Origin: Saprospiraceae bacterium
GTDB taxonomy: Bacteria > Bacteroidota > Bacteroidia > Chitinophagales > Saprospiraceae
NCBI GenBank assembly: GCA_025056735.1
Contig: JANWVR010000051.1
Coordinates: 1-45,183, forward strand
DNA: 45,183 bases
Reading direction: 5' to 3'
Within the stretch, counting starts at the first letter, position 1, and the number at the start of each line of letters is the position of its first letter. The notes below the pieces were generated by a model. That model was not told the DNA's origin, searched no databases, and saw only the letters and a list, made by a program, of their open reading frames with translations. Positions 37,658-45,183 of this stretch are shown here, in pieces. The position numbers and the translations under genes are program-made.

Positions 37658-37791
37658 AAAACGGATTTTTGAACAGACCTCGACCATGCAAAAATGCCAG
37701 CATTCCTCTGCGCGCGTCTCAACTTTTTATGAAACTTGTCGGCGAAAAAAAAGTTGTCCAATCTCTCGTTTTTCTCTGAAAAGCAGGGCGC

Positions 37792-37799
37792 TATCTTTG
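37792..37799 (+). promoter_or_regulatory. Bacteroidota-type -7 box
   Basis: TATCTTTG is an exact TAnnTTTG match, 22 nt before the ATG at 37822. A T-rich stretch (TTTTT) lies at the -33 distance rather than TTTG. Confidence 0.55.
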
Positions 37800-37821
37800 C
37801 CTATCGCCGTGCTTTTCTCTC

Positions 37822-39264
37822 ATGTTGAGCGATAAACTGCTTTCCTTGCTGGGCGCGCTATCAAAGCCGGAGCGCAACCGTCTGCGCAAGTTTGTGCACT
37901 CGCCTTACCTCAACGATCAGGACGACGTTAGTCGTCTATTCGATGTGTTGGACGCCACTTTGCGCAAGTCGCCGGACAAGGCGCTTTCTTTAGACAAGCC
38001 TACCATCTGGAAAGCGCTCTATCCTAGCCGAACTTACGACGACGCTCATCTGCGACGGTTGATGTCCGACCTGACACAACTGACCCAGCGCTTTTTGGTG
38101 GCTGAAATGCGCGCACAGGATCCTTTGGGAGAGGCGCTTGACCTGCAGCGCGCCCTCGAGCGCTTCGACCTGCCCAAACACATGGCTGCTACCGAACGAA
38201 CTATTGACCACCTTATCGAGGAACACCCGGGAAAATCCGTCGAGTATCATTACGCTCAATACCGCAGGCATTGGAACATTTTCGCGCGCGCTTCCAAACA
38301 GGTAGCTACCGCCGGTTTTTCGGAAAAACTCATCGCCGCTGACTTCCATTTAGAATGCTTCTACTTAGCGCAAAAACTCAAACTTTACATTGACTGGCTG
38401 CTCTTTCGAGGTTTCCGAGCCAGCGAACACGAACTTCCTGTAATTCCGGGCTTTTGGGACTACCTCAACGACCCGCGCTTCGACGAAGCACCGCTCATTC
38501 GCATTTTTCAAAAAATCATCACTTGCTTCGCTGAAATCGAGAATGAAACCCACTTTGAACAACTCGTCCGGCTCCTCGACCACAAAGACAGTCAACTGGC
38601 TCGCGCTGACCTGCGCGAGTGCTACTTCATCGCCCAAAACTACTGCGCACTCAAAATCAATCAGGGCAATACGCCCTACTACTACCGTTACTTCGAACTC
38701 ATCAAAAACATGGTGGAGCGAGACCTGCTCATCGAGAATAACCAGATACCTGAAGCCGTCTTCAAGAATTTCATCACCGTCAGTCTCGGTGCCGGGCAAT
38801 ACGAGTGGACCGAACGGTTCATTCGCCAATACGCCGATTATTTGCCTGCCCGCATCCGCGAAAACGCCCGCACTTTCAACCTTGCCTACGTCTATTTTTA
38901 TCAAAAGAATTACGATCGCGTCATCGAATGCCTTCGCGATGTCGAATACAGCGATGTCGTATATGCTTTGGGCGCCAAATCCATCCTACTGCGCACTTAC
39001 TATGAAATGGAAGAGCATTTAGCTTTAGACTCTCTCATTGAGAGCTTCCGTGTTTTTCTGCTGCGCAACAAGGTCATTTCCAAAAATTTAAAGCGCGAAT
39101 ACATGAATTTCATCAGCTTAGTCAAAAAACTCTCTACCCTCGCGCCTTCCGACAAAAAGGCCCTTGAACGACTGCGCCAGCGCGTTAGTCAAACCTCATA
39201 TGCTATGCCTAAAAACTGGCTAATGAAAAAATTAGCCGAAATCGAGACAGGACGCCGACGCTAA
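37822..39264 (+). CDS. Helical (TPR-like) protein of unknown function
   Basis: The 480-aa product has no signal peptide and no recognised catalytic motif. It begins LSKPERNRLRKFVHSPYLND, then runs as mostly alpha-helical sequence with repeated aromatic and charged helices (for example LKLYIDWLLFRGFRA, YYYRYFELIKNMVERDLL, TFNLAYVYFYQKNYDRVIEC), compatible with TPR-like pairs. The N-terminal phrase is, from memory, conserved in hypothetical proteins of Saprospiraceae-like genomes. It has its own promoter box and is followed by rluB after 122 bp. A cytoplasmic scaffold or regulatory role is only a guess. Confidence 0.8.
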   Translation: MLSDKLLSLLGALSKPERNRLRKFVHSPYLNDQDDVSRLFDVLDATLRKSPDKALSLDKPTIWKALYPSRTYDDAHLRRLMSDLTQLTQRFLVAEMRAQDPLGEALDLQRALERFDLPKHMAATERTIDHLIEEHPGKSVEYHYAQYRRHWNIFARASKQVATAGFSEKLIAADFHLECFYLAQKLKLYIDWLLFRGFRASEHELPVIPGFWDYLNDPRFDEAPLIRIFQKIITCFAEIENETHFEQLVRLLDHKDSQLARADLRECYFIAQNYCALKINQGNTPYYYRYFELIKNMVERDLLIENNQIPEAVFKNFITVSLGAGQYEWTERFIRQYADYLPARIRENARTFNLAYVYFYQKNYDRVIECLRDVEYSDVVYALGAKSILLRTYYEMEEHLALDSLIESFRVFLLRNKVISKNLKREYMNFISLVKKLSTLAPSDKKALERLRQRVSQTSYAMPKNWLMKKLAEIETGRRR

Positions 39265-39386
39265 GCCGGCCTCAACTCTACTTGCAAGAAAAATTTGAGC
39301 GCATATCTTAAATTAACACTGACGCCCCGACCTTTTATCGCATATTTGCCGCCTATTGCAATAGTTTTCTCAAAGACAACTCATTC

Positions 39387-40565
39387 ATGGAGGAAAAGAA
39401 GCGCCGACCGCGCATCCAAAGAACTGCCGACTCGCCGCTGAAACAGCGCCTTGAGTCAGAAAGACCCGCTGAACACCGTCCTTTTCGCGAGCGCGGCGAA
39501 GGCCGACCTTACGAACGACGCGAACGACGCGACAGCAGCGAAGTCCGACCCTATGAACGACGCGACAGCTATGAGCGGCGTGCCTGGCAAGACCGTGATA
39601 AGAGCAGCGCTGATTACGGCAAACGCCCTTTTCGCGAACGCTCTGAAGGCGGATATCGGAAACCTTCTGGCCCTGACCGCAGCGGCTTCAAAAAAAAGCC
39701 CTCTAATCGAAAACCAGCGCCCAAAGAAACCTTCCACATCGAACGAAAGCCTAAACCGCCCCTACCTTCAGGGGTGGGAATGCCGCTAAACAAATACCTC
39801 TCTCACTGCGGGTTAGCCTCTCGCCGAAAGGCTGTTGAATACATTGAGAAGGGCCTTGTAACGGTCAACGGAGAAGTCAAACTGGAACCCTACTACCGCG
39901 TACAAGAAGGTGACGTCATTCATTGCGAAGGCCAATTGATGCGAATACAGGAGCGTTTGGTGTATGTGTTGCTCAATAAGCCAAAGGGCCTCATTACCAC
40001 CACCTCCGACGAACTTGGACGACCCACTGTGCTTGATTTAGTAGACCCTAGCTTCCCAGAGCGCATTTACCCGGTAGGACGCCTTGATCGCGACACCACC
40101 GGTCTGCTGCTGCTGACCAACGATGGCGAGCTAGCGGCCAAACTCATGCACCCCAGTAGCCAGGTGCAAAAACAGTATCGCGTCGGCCTCGACCGACCGC
40201 TCTCTCAAGCAGACTTCAACCGCATTGTTCAGGGCGTCGAGCTGGAGGACGGCCCACTCCAGGTAAACTGGGTACGCTACTCCGTCGAGCAGCCTAAGAA
40301 AGACGTCGTTGAGCTCGAAATTACCGAAGGCCGCAATCGCGTTGTCCGCCGCCTGTTCGAGGCACTGGGCTATCGCGTCCGAAAACTCGACCGCTTTTAC
40401 TACGCTGGACTGACGAAAAAAAACTTACAGCGCGGCGCCTTTCGCGAACTCACACAGCGCGAGATTATCATGCTCAAACACTTCACTGGCCACCCCTCCA
40501 CTGCTCGAAAATCTCCTACAAACGGTGAAACAGCGCTGGAAACAAACGACGCCTTTGACGACTGA
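39387..40565 (+). CDS. rluB: 23S rRNA pseudouridine synthase, RluB/RsuA family, with Arg-rich N-terminal tail
   Basis: The 392-aa protein has a disordered first ~125 residues rich in Arg, Glu and Tyr, with repeated RPYERR(E/D) units. An S4 RNA-binding domain follows (MPLNKYLSHCGLASRRKAVE), then the pseudouridine synthase domain with the catalytic Asp in VGRLDRDTTGLLLLTNDGEL, and ITEGRNRVVRRLFEALGY. It converts a uridine in 23S (or 16S) rRNA to pseudouridine. Choice among RluB, RluE, RluF and RsuA is tentative. Arg-rich extensions are common in Bacteroidota members and may add RNA affinity. Confidence 0.88.
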   Translation: MEEKKRRPRIQRTADSPLKQRLESERPAEHRPFRERGEGRPYERRERRDSSEVRPYERRDSYERRAWQDRDKSSADYGKRPFRERSEGGYRKPSGPDRSGFKKKPSNRKPAPKETFHIERKPKPPLPSGVGMPLNKYLSHCGLASRRKAVEYIEKGLVTVNGEVKLEPYYRVQEGDVIHCEGQLMRIQERLVYVLLNKPKGLITTTSDELGRPTVLDLVDPSFPERIYPVGRLDRDTTGLLLLTNDGELAAKLMHPSSQVQKQYRVGLDRPLSQADFNRIVQGVELEDGPLQVNWVRYSVEQPKKDVVELEITEGRNRVVRRLFEALGYRVRKLDRFYYAGLTKKNLQRGAFRELTQREIIMLKHFTGHPSTARKSPTNGETALETNDAFDD

Positions 40566-40604
40566 CTTCGACCGCCTGCCTTAATGAGCACATAATGATA
40601 GCGG

Positions 40605-41638
40605 TCATTCTTCCAGCCGCTCCTCCTCCACCCGCTCGATGTTGTAACCCAAAACCACCTAAAGGTACGCCACAAAGTCGCCCTGCGCCACTACATCCGG
40701 ATGCGACAAATAACGCCGCAACTGCGCACAATCCTCCTCCACTACCGCCCCTAACCGAGCCAATGGGCACCTTCGTCGGAGAACAAATACCCGTTGTACC
40801 AAGCGCGCACATCGGCCAACATCCGTTCTAATTGCTCGTAGGGCACGTCGGCCAATCGCAGGATTTCGGCTACCTCCACCTCCGTGAAACCCATGAAATC
40901 GTGCATGCCGGACCGCAGCGACAGGTTCGTGCTGATATTGCAACCGCTCGTCAGGCTGTCCAACGTTACAGGCGAAACACTCGTAGCGAAAATACGGTCT
41001 ATGATGCCGCTCTGCGTGCCCTCCTTGACCACCTCGAAAAACTTCCAAACAATACCATTTCGGCTGAAACTCGTCTTGAAGTCATGAAAAGAGAAGGCAA
41101 TGAACTCGTTGGTGAAATGGTCGTATTCGTCAATTAGCAGGAAGAACTTCTCGTTCGGAGCCTTTTGTCGCAAAATTTAAAAAAAACGAGTCATCACTTG
41201 TGCAGCGCCCTCTTCTTTTTCGATGAGCGCGACATCCTCCTCATCAAAATATTCGGCATGAGCTGCCATCAGGCTTACAACTCCATATCGAACTTTAGCC
41301 AAAAAAGTCTTAGAAATATCGCTCAATGATGAGGTTATGATACCGCTAAAATCAAATTTTAATACCACATAAGCAGTTGCTCCCGCCGTCGGCTGCTGCC
41401 CGATATTGTAACGCCCAAACAACTCCTCGAACTTGTCGCGGTGCTGTTTGCCGGAGTAGTATTCCATCACCGACATCGCCAGACTCTTACCAAAACGACG
41501 CGGACACAAGAAGAAATGGTACCGCGTGTCCAGGTCTTCCATCTTGGCCAAGTACATCGTCCTGTCCACGTAGTGGTTGCCCCTCTTGACCAACGTCTCA
41601 AAATGGCTGATGCCGTATAGAAAACCAATGCGCTTCAT
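40605..41638 (-). pseudogene. Decayed AAA-ATPase-like/PD-(D/E)XK protein gene
   Basis: Reading from the ATG at 41638, the first part (MKRIGFLYGISHFETLVKRG; RRFGKSLAMSVMEYYSGK) stops at an in-frame TAA at 41177-41179. The same frame then continues as FFLLIDEYDHFTNE, STNLSLRSGMHDFMGFTEVE and WYNGYLFSDEGAHW, and ends at 40751. Family homologues continue for some 200 or more residues here. Instead a +1-shifted frame gives a C-terminal nuclease tail (EEDCAQLRRYLSHPDVVAQG, then DFVAYL), an in-frame TAG at 40659-40661, and VVLGYNIERVEEERLEE to a stop at 40605. Two nonsense codons and a probable deletion with a frame change make it non-functional. Confidence 0.8.
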
Positions 41639-41774
41639 CTTTTAAACGTTCGCTTCTACATGAAAATCGCAACTATCCAATATACAACGACGACAAAACG
41701 GCACGGAACTTAAAAAATACCTGAGGGAGATCCTAAACAGAAAATATTTCCAGTGCCTGGCAAGACTTAGTGCA

Positions 41775-41948
41775 ATGCTTATGGATGGTCAAAGCGTTGT
41801 CCTAATCAAGGGCGCCAAGAGCGCTTTATGGAAAGGCTTATGTGCTCTTATAAGAAGCCTTCATCTAAGTACGGACGACAAAACAATGCTGATTTGGCAA
41901 ACCTATCTCGGTCTTTTGCCGTTTAAAAAGTGTTACATGTGGCTTTAG
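41775..41948 (+). CDS. Possible 57-aa small ORF
   Basis: ATG at 41775 to TAG at 41946-41948, 57 codons. The product starts MLMDGQSVVLIKGAKSALWK and has a hydrophobic middle (LWKGLCALIRSLHL; MLIWQTYLGLLPF). No ribosome-binding site, promoter or family was recognised. It is listed only because it is the best open frame in a gene-free stretch and may be chance. Confidence 0.2.
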   Translation: MLMDGQSVVLIKGAKSALWKGLCALIRSLHLSTDDKTMLIWQTYLGLLPFKKCYMWL

Positions 41949-41991
41949 GTAAGCGGTTGCTCCGTGCGCGCAAAACCATTATTTCGCTCTA

Positions 41992-41999
41992 TATCTTTG
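41992..41999 (+). promoter_or_regulatory. Bacteroidota-type -7 box
   Basis: TATCTTTG is an exact TAnnTTTG match, 22 nt before the ATG at 42022. No TTG is at the -33 position. Confidence 0.55.
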
Positions 42000-42021
42000 C
42001 ACTCAACTGATTGTACTTTTC

Positions 42022-42420
42022 ATGAGATTTTACCGTTTTTATTCCAGCGTCTTGCTTATTTGCGCAATAATGTTTAATGCCTGCCACAAACACGATAGTG
42101 TCAACGAAGGCGATGTAAGTATTGAGATTATCTCGCCGCGCGAAGGGCAGCAGTTTCGCAGGGGCGAGCAAGTGCCCATAAGAGCCAAAATTACCAGCCC
42201 GGCGACACTTCATGGGTGGGCCATTGAGATCCGAAAAAAGTCGAACGGCCAGATCCTATTTGTAGAGGACTCGCACGACCACAAGAAATCGTTTACACTC
42301 GAAAAGTCCTGGGAAAACACGATGACCGAGCGCACAGACCTGATTTTGGAGGTCTTTGCTCAAATAGATCACGACGGCAAGAAGACCTCTAAGCAGGTTA
42401 CTTTCTATGCACTTCCCTGA
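42022..42420 (+). CDS. Small lipoprotein with Ig-like fold, unknown function
   Basis: The 132-aa product has a lipoprotein signal ending IMFNACHKHD (lipid-modified Cys) followed by one beta-sandwich-like domain (EIISPREGQQFRRGEQVPIR; LHGWAIEIRKKSNGQILF; a C-terminal KTSKQVTFYALP strand). The domain looks like the Ig-like or invasin-like modules common in Bacteroidota lipoproteins. No enzyme motif is present. It lies 21 bp before the TraB/GumN-like gene and is probably co-transcribed with it. Confidence 0.78.
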   Translation: MRFYRFYSSVLLICAIMFNACHKHDSVNEGDVSIEIISPREGQQFRRGEQVPIRAKITSPATLHGWAIEIRKKSNGQILFVEDSHDHKKSFTLEKSWENTMTERTDLILEVFAQIDHDGKKTSKQVTFYALP

Positions 42421-42441
42421 TCATTTTTGAGCCAAAACCTT

Positions 42442-43359
42442 ATGTCATTCTTTTGGCGAGTACTGGCATTACTCGCAGCGGGCGGGCTGGTCTGGTCGTG
42501 TGGTTCTGCTTCAAAAGCTGTTCTCGCTCCGGAGGCGTTGGCGCCAAAGGAAAGGGCGCTACTTTGGAAAGTCAGCGGTAAGGGTCTGAGACAGCCCTCC
42601 TACCTGTTGGGTACGATACACCTCATTCCCAAAGAGCAATTTGCCGTGAGCAATGCGACGCGAGAGGCCTTGAGCCGGGTGGGGCGCATTGCATTTGAAA
42701 TTGACCTCAAGGAGATGGGAGGATTGGCTGTGTTTAAGGTGATGAGTAAAACTTTCATGAGTGGCGGTCAAACTCTGCGCAATTTGCTGTCGGAGGAGGA
42801 CTATGCGTTGGTGCGCGAGCAGGTGTCCAAGCGCAGCATGTTGCCTATGTCCACACTGGAGCGGATGAAGCCGATGTTTGTTGCCTCTATGCTGGAGCGC
42901 GAGAGCAACGACCTGAGCGAGAACAAGCGCATGACTTCGGTAGAAGTGGAGCTGTATCGGTTGGCCCGCAAGCGGAAGATAGCTACAGCTGGATTGGAGA
43001 CGATTGAATATCAGCTTAGCCTTTTTGACAGTATTCCTTATGCGCTTCAGGCGCGAATGTTGGTGGAGCAGCTGCGTCAAGAGAGTAACGCAGGCGAGGA
43101 ATTTGCCCGCATGGTATCCCTGTACCAGCAGAAGGACCTGCAGGGTATGGAGGCCATGACGCGCGAGTCATTTGCCGAAGAGCCAACTATTCAGGAAGCG
43201 CTTATTTACCGGCGTAACCGGGATTGGATACCCATCATCGTGCGCATGATGCGCGAGCAACCCACGTTTTTCGCTGTTGGCGCAGGACATTTAGGGGGTA
43301 CGCGAGGAGTCATCGCGCTGTTGCGCAAAGAGGGCTATCGGGTAGAGGCCGTGGATTGA
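42442..43359 (+). CDS. TraB/GumN-like lipoprotein
   Basis: The ATG at 42442 (MSFFWRVLALLAAGGLVWSC) gives 305 aa with a lipobox (LVWSCGS). TraB/GumN family features are YLLGTIHLIPKEQF (first His), a helical middle (LERMKPMFVASMLERE; KRMTSVEVELYRLARKRKIA) and the C-terminal FAVGAGHLGGTRGVIALLRK (second His), together with IAFEIDLKEM. Some TraB members are metalloproteases that act on peptides. The role of the periplasmic GumN-like group is not established. It converges on the beta-propeller gene. Confidence 0.87.
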   Translation: MSFFWRVLALLAAGGLVWSCGSASKAVLAPEALAPKERALLWKVSGKGLRQPSYLLGTIHLIPKEQFAVSNATREALSRVGRIAFEIDLKEMGGLAVFKVMSKTFMSGGQTLRNLLSEEDYALVREQVSKRSMLPMSTLERMKPMFVASMLERESNDLSENKRMTSVEVELYRLARKRKIATAGLETIEYQLSLFDSIPYALQARMLVEQLRQESNAGEEFARMVSLYQQKDLQGMEAMTRESFAEEPTIQEALIYRRNRDWIPIIVRMMREQPTFFAVGAGHLGGTRGVIALLRKEGYRVEAVD

Positions 43360-43377
43360 CACGAGGAGCAATGGCCG

Positions 43378-44280
43378 TTACTGTACCACGACGACGAGCA
43401 GCCGCCCATCTGGGCTGACGGCGATGCGACTGATTTTTCGTACATTAAATGGCGACAGGTCGGCAATGGGCGTCCAGGCGCCGTTTTGTCGCCGTGGATG
43501 GAACTGGAGCAGGCGGCTGCCTTCGCCTGCCAGATAGGCCCCATCAGGCATAGGAGCGAAGTCTTCCGTGCCCTCTGGCATTTGGGTAAGCGTCTCTACA
43601 ACACCTCTCAGGGGGTCATAGACTTTCAAGAAAGCTTCCTGAGGGCTTAATTTTTGCACAAAAGCCAGGCGCCCGTCGGCTGTTTTTTGCAGACAACGGC
43701 CGATGCCGACCGCTATTCGCCGAAGGGTTGGCTGTAATGGGTTCACCATGGCAAGGGTATGGCTATCATTATTTCCCACTAAGAAGAGCGCCAGGAGGGT
43801 ATCGCGCAGCCAACAATGATAGCCGACGCCTTTTATTTCGGGTAGCAATGGATAGCCTGTCGTTCGGCGATCTATAGGCAGCGCCCAGAGACGTTGGATA
43901 CTATCGGCCTCTACGCGCACCACCGAGAAATGTTTGCCATCGGGCATTCGGGTAGGCGAATATTCCGGTGTAGTAGTAGCCGTTACCCGTGTGATGGTGT
44001 TCAGCAGCAGATCTAAGGCGTAGATATCGGTCTGCGCAGTATCCGTTGGCAGTTGTGCTGTCAGATAAATCTCGTACGAGGAGAAGAACTGGGGCTGATT
44101 GTTGTAGCCCGTAGGGTTGAAAGCCGTCAGAAAGCGCGGGGCAAAGAGATGCCACAAGCTATCCGGGCGTTGGTTGAGCGAGAAGAGAAGCTGGTTGTGA
44201 TGAGGCAGCTTTTGCCCCGATAGAAGCACGGCCCCACCTAAGCCAAGCGCTCCAATCAGAAGGGTCCATCGTTTTCTCAT
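43378..44280 (-). CDS. TolB-like beta-propeller protein
   Basis: Start at 44280 (MRKRWTLLIGALGLGGAVLL) gives 300 aa with a signal or anchor segment. The rest consists of WD40-like/PD40 blades, shown by EYSPTRMPDGKHFSVVRV, LQKTADGRLAFVQKL, FAPMPDGAYLAGEGSRLLQF and RIAVSPDGRLLVVVVQ. It probably acts in the periplasm as a scaffold or binding protein. No catalytic motif is evident. A -7 box lies 26 nt upstream, near the end of the ABC ATPase gene. Confidence 0.75.
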   Translation of the reverse strand: MRKRWTLLIGALGLGGAVLLSGQKLPHHNQLLFSLNQRPDSLWHLFAPRFLTAFNPTGYNNQPQFFSSYEIYLTAQLPTDTAQTDIYALDLLLNTITRVTATTTPEYSPTRMPDGKHFSVVRVEADSIQRLWALPIDRRTTGYPLLPEIKGVGYHCWLRDTLLALFLVGNNDSHTLAMVNPLQPTLRRIAVGIGRCLQKTADGRLAFVQKLSPQEAFLKVYDPLRGVVETLTQMPEGTEDFAPMPDGAYLAGEGSRLLQFHPRRQNGAWTPIADLSPFNVRKISRIAVSPDGRLLVVVVQ

Positions 44281-44305
44281 ACGGCGAAAATACGCCTGTA
44301 GAGAA

Positions 44306-44313
44306 CAAAAGTA
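44306..44313 (-). promoter_or_regulatory. Bacteroidota-type -7 box for the beta-propeller gene
   Basis: On the minus strand the box reads TACTTTTG, an exact TAnnTTTG match, with CTG in the -33 position. It lies just after the stop of the ABC ATPase gene, so the propeller gene may be transcribed separately. Confidence 0.5.
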
Positions 44314-44331
44314 ACACGGGGCGGCGAGCAC

Positions 44332-44952
44332 TCAGTTCTTATAGTCCAATATAGACAACGTGCGAGTACATTCCCGCAGATCATCTGGGATGTTGGACGC
44401 AACGACGACGATACGGCCCGTGCTGTGGGCATGTAGCAGCTCAGCATACCAATACGCACCTGTGGCATCTAAGTTGGTCGTAGGCTCGTCCAACAGCAGT
44501 ACAGGCGCCTCCGTGCAGATTGCTAATGCCAATCGAACACGCTGCTTCATGCCCGAACTAAAGAATCGAATGGCTTTATGACGCGCCCCTTTTAATTGAA
44601 GGAGATCAAGTACATTTTTCGCTGTTATGCCTGGGCGGAAAGGCCGCATTCGCTCGTGAAAGCGCACTAACTCGCTCAGGGTTAGCTCCTCAATCAATTC
44701 GATATAGGGCGCCGCCATACTCACCCGGCGATAGACGGCATCCGGCTCCAGCACCTGGCCATTTTCTTCAAACCGAATCTCGCCCTTTGAGAGCGATAGG
44801 TGCCCGCACAGCACTTTCATTAGCGTAGACTTTCCAGAACCGTTGGGGCCGCTTAAGGCATAGCGAACACCGGCCTCGAAGCGGAAGGTCAAGCCTCGAA
44901 AAATCCACTCGTATCCGAAGCGTTTGCCGGCCTGGGTCAGAGCAATGGTCAC
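44332..44952 (-). CDS. ABC transporter ATP-binding protein
   Basis: The 206-aa protein starts with a GTG at 44952 that overlaps the preceding stop by 4 nt (GTGA). Walker A is GPNGSGKST, the ABC signature is the FFSSGMKQRVRLALA block (SSGMKQR), Walker B is APVLLLDEPTTNLD, and a Q-loop-like RRVSMAAPYIELIEELT precedes it. Its small size resembles CcmA-type or bacteriocin/export ATPases. No permease gene lies nearby in the window, so the transporter substrate is unknown. It appears translationally coupled to lpxA. Confidence 0.88.
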   Translation of the reverse strand: MTIALTQAGKRFGYEWIFRGLTFRFEAGVRYALSGPNGSGKSTLMKVLCGHLSLSKGEIRFEENGQVLEPDAVYRRVSMAAPYIELIEELTLSELVRFHERMRPFRPGITAKNVLDLLQLKGARHKAIRFFSSGMKQRVRLALAICTEAPVLLLDEPTTNLDATGAYWYAELLHAHSTGRIVVVASNIPDDLRECTRTLSILDYKN

Positions 44953-45183
44953 TCTTGGTCGTATTTTTCAACAAGGGATGGGTCGGTTGGCCCGTCTTCT
45001 GCCATGGGCGGGTGGTGGACATAGCGAAATCCTTTCATCAGCCCACGCTTGCTGGAGCGAACAAAGTGCAGCACCTCATCTCGGTAATCCGACTTTTCTA
45101 TCTGTTCCTCGATGAGCAAAATTGCTCTGCGAATGCTTAGTCCACGCACAAAAAGGATGCGGTAAATATCCTCCAGATGATGG
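44949..45183 (-). CDS. lpxA: UDP-N-acetylglucosamine acyltransferase LpxA, C-terminal part (runs off right edge)
   Basis: The last 77 residues of a minus-strand frame are visible. They include HLEDIYRILFVRGLSIRRAI, IEEQIEKSDYRDEVLHFVRS and SKRGLMKGF, which match the helical C-terminal domain of LpxA (in which the phrases DIYR, RDEIL and RGIMKG are usual). LpxA adds 3-hydroxyacyl chains to UDP-GlcNAc, the first step of lipid A synthesis. The left-handed beta-helix part is beyond the window. In many Bacteroidota lpxA is preceded by a fused lpxC-fabZ gene, which could be checked on the adjoining sequence. Confidence 0.78.
   Translation of the reverse strand, partial: HHLEDIYRILFVRGLSIRRAILLIEEQIEKSDYRDEVLHFVRSSKRGLMKGFRYVHHPPMAEDGPTDPSLVEKYDQE

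Larger units (their letters stand above)
41639..42021. other. Intergenic region without a clear gene
   Basis: This 383-bp AT-richer stretch separates the pseudogene from the lipoprotein gene. It holds a TATCTTTG promoter box at 41992-41999 and a short open frame at 41775-41948. No tRNA, terminator or terminal inverted repeat was recognised. It may include debris from the event that damaged the neighbouring pseudogene. Confidence 0.5.

Overview
The window looks like a chromosomal segment of a moderately GC-rich member of the Bacteroidota, probably Saprospiria/Chitinophagia-like. This rests on several exported proteins with C-terminal type IX secretion (T9SS) sorting domains, Ig/PKD-like repeat proteins, promoter boxes of the TAnnTTTG type, a three-subunit succinate dehydrogenase with a single cytochrome b, and Gram-negative envelope genes (lptC, the 3' end of lpxA). 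No rRNA, tRNA, CRISPR array or phage module was recognised.

Region by region. 1-5357 (minus): the first ~1785 codons of a giant secreted protein with about 17 tandem ~78-residue Ig-like repeats, running off the left edge. 5691-12680: a T9SS subtilisin, a FemAB/GNAT-like transferase, a small membrane protein, lptC, an Omp28-like T9SS protein and an Rpn-type PD-(D/E)XK nuclease. 12943-14775: a secreted PhoD-like phosphatase.

14838-26730 (plus, tightly packed, several overlapping genes) is a surface-glycan locus: a CgeB-like glycosyltransferase, an O-antigen ligase/polymerase-like membrane protein, two GT4-type glycosyltransferases, a polysaccharide deacetylase, an asparagine-synthase-like enzyme lacking the Cys2 nucleophile, two paralogous FemAB/GNAT-like transferases around a methyltransferase, and an ATP-grasp ligase. 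The number of amide/acyl-forming enzymes suggests a glycan decorated with amino acids or other acyl-amide groups. This is the most promising candidate for an undescribed pathway here. A 40-nt near-perfect palindrome lies inside the locus at 22531-22570.

26807-31061: an intact AAA-ATPase/PD-(D/E)XK protein, an arsenate-reductase-like phosphatase, a periplasmic amidase and a DinB-fold protein. 31138-35233 (minus): sdhCAB and cytidine deaminase. 35333-37657 (minus): a multidomain T9SS protein with PKD, Kazal, dockerin-like and cohesin-like parts. 37822-40565: a helical protein of unknown function and an RluB-type pseudouridine synthase with an Arg-rich N-terminal tail. 40605-41638 (minus): a decayed AAA-ATPase/nuclease pseudogene. 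42022-45183: a small lipoprotein, a TraB/GumN-like lipoprotein, a beta-propeller protein, an ABC ATPase and the 3' end of lpxA.

Starts were moved inward from the longest open frame where a signal peptide, an upstream stop overlap or a promoter box supported it. All family assignments are from motif recognition by eye; no database search was run.
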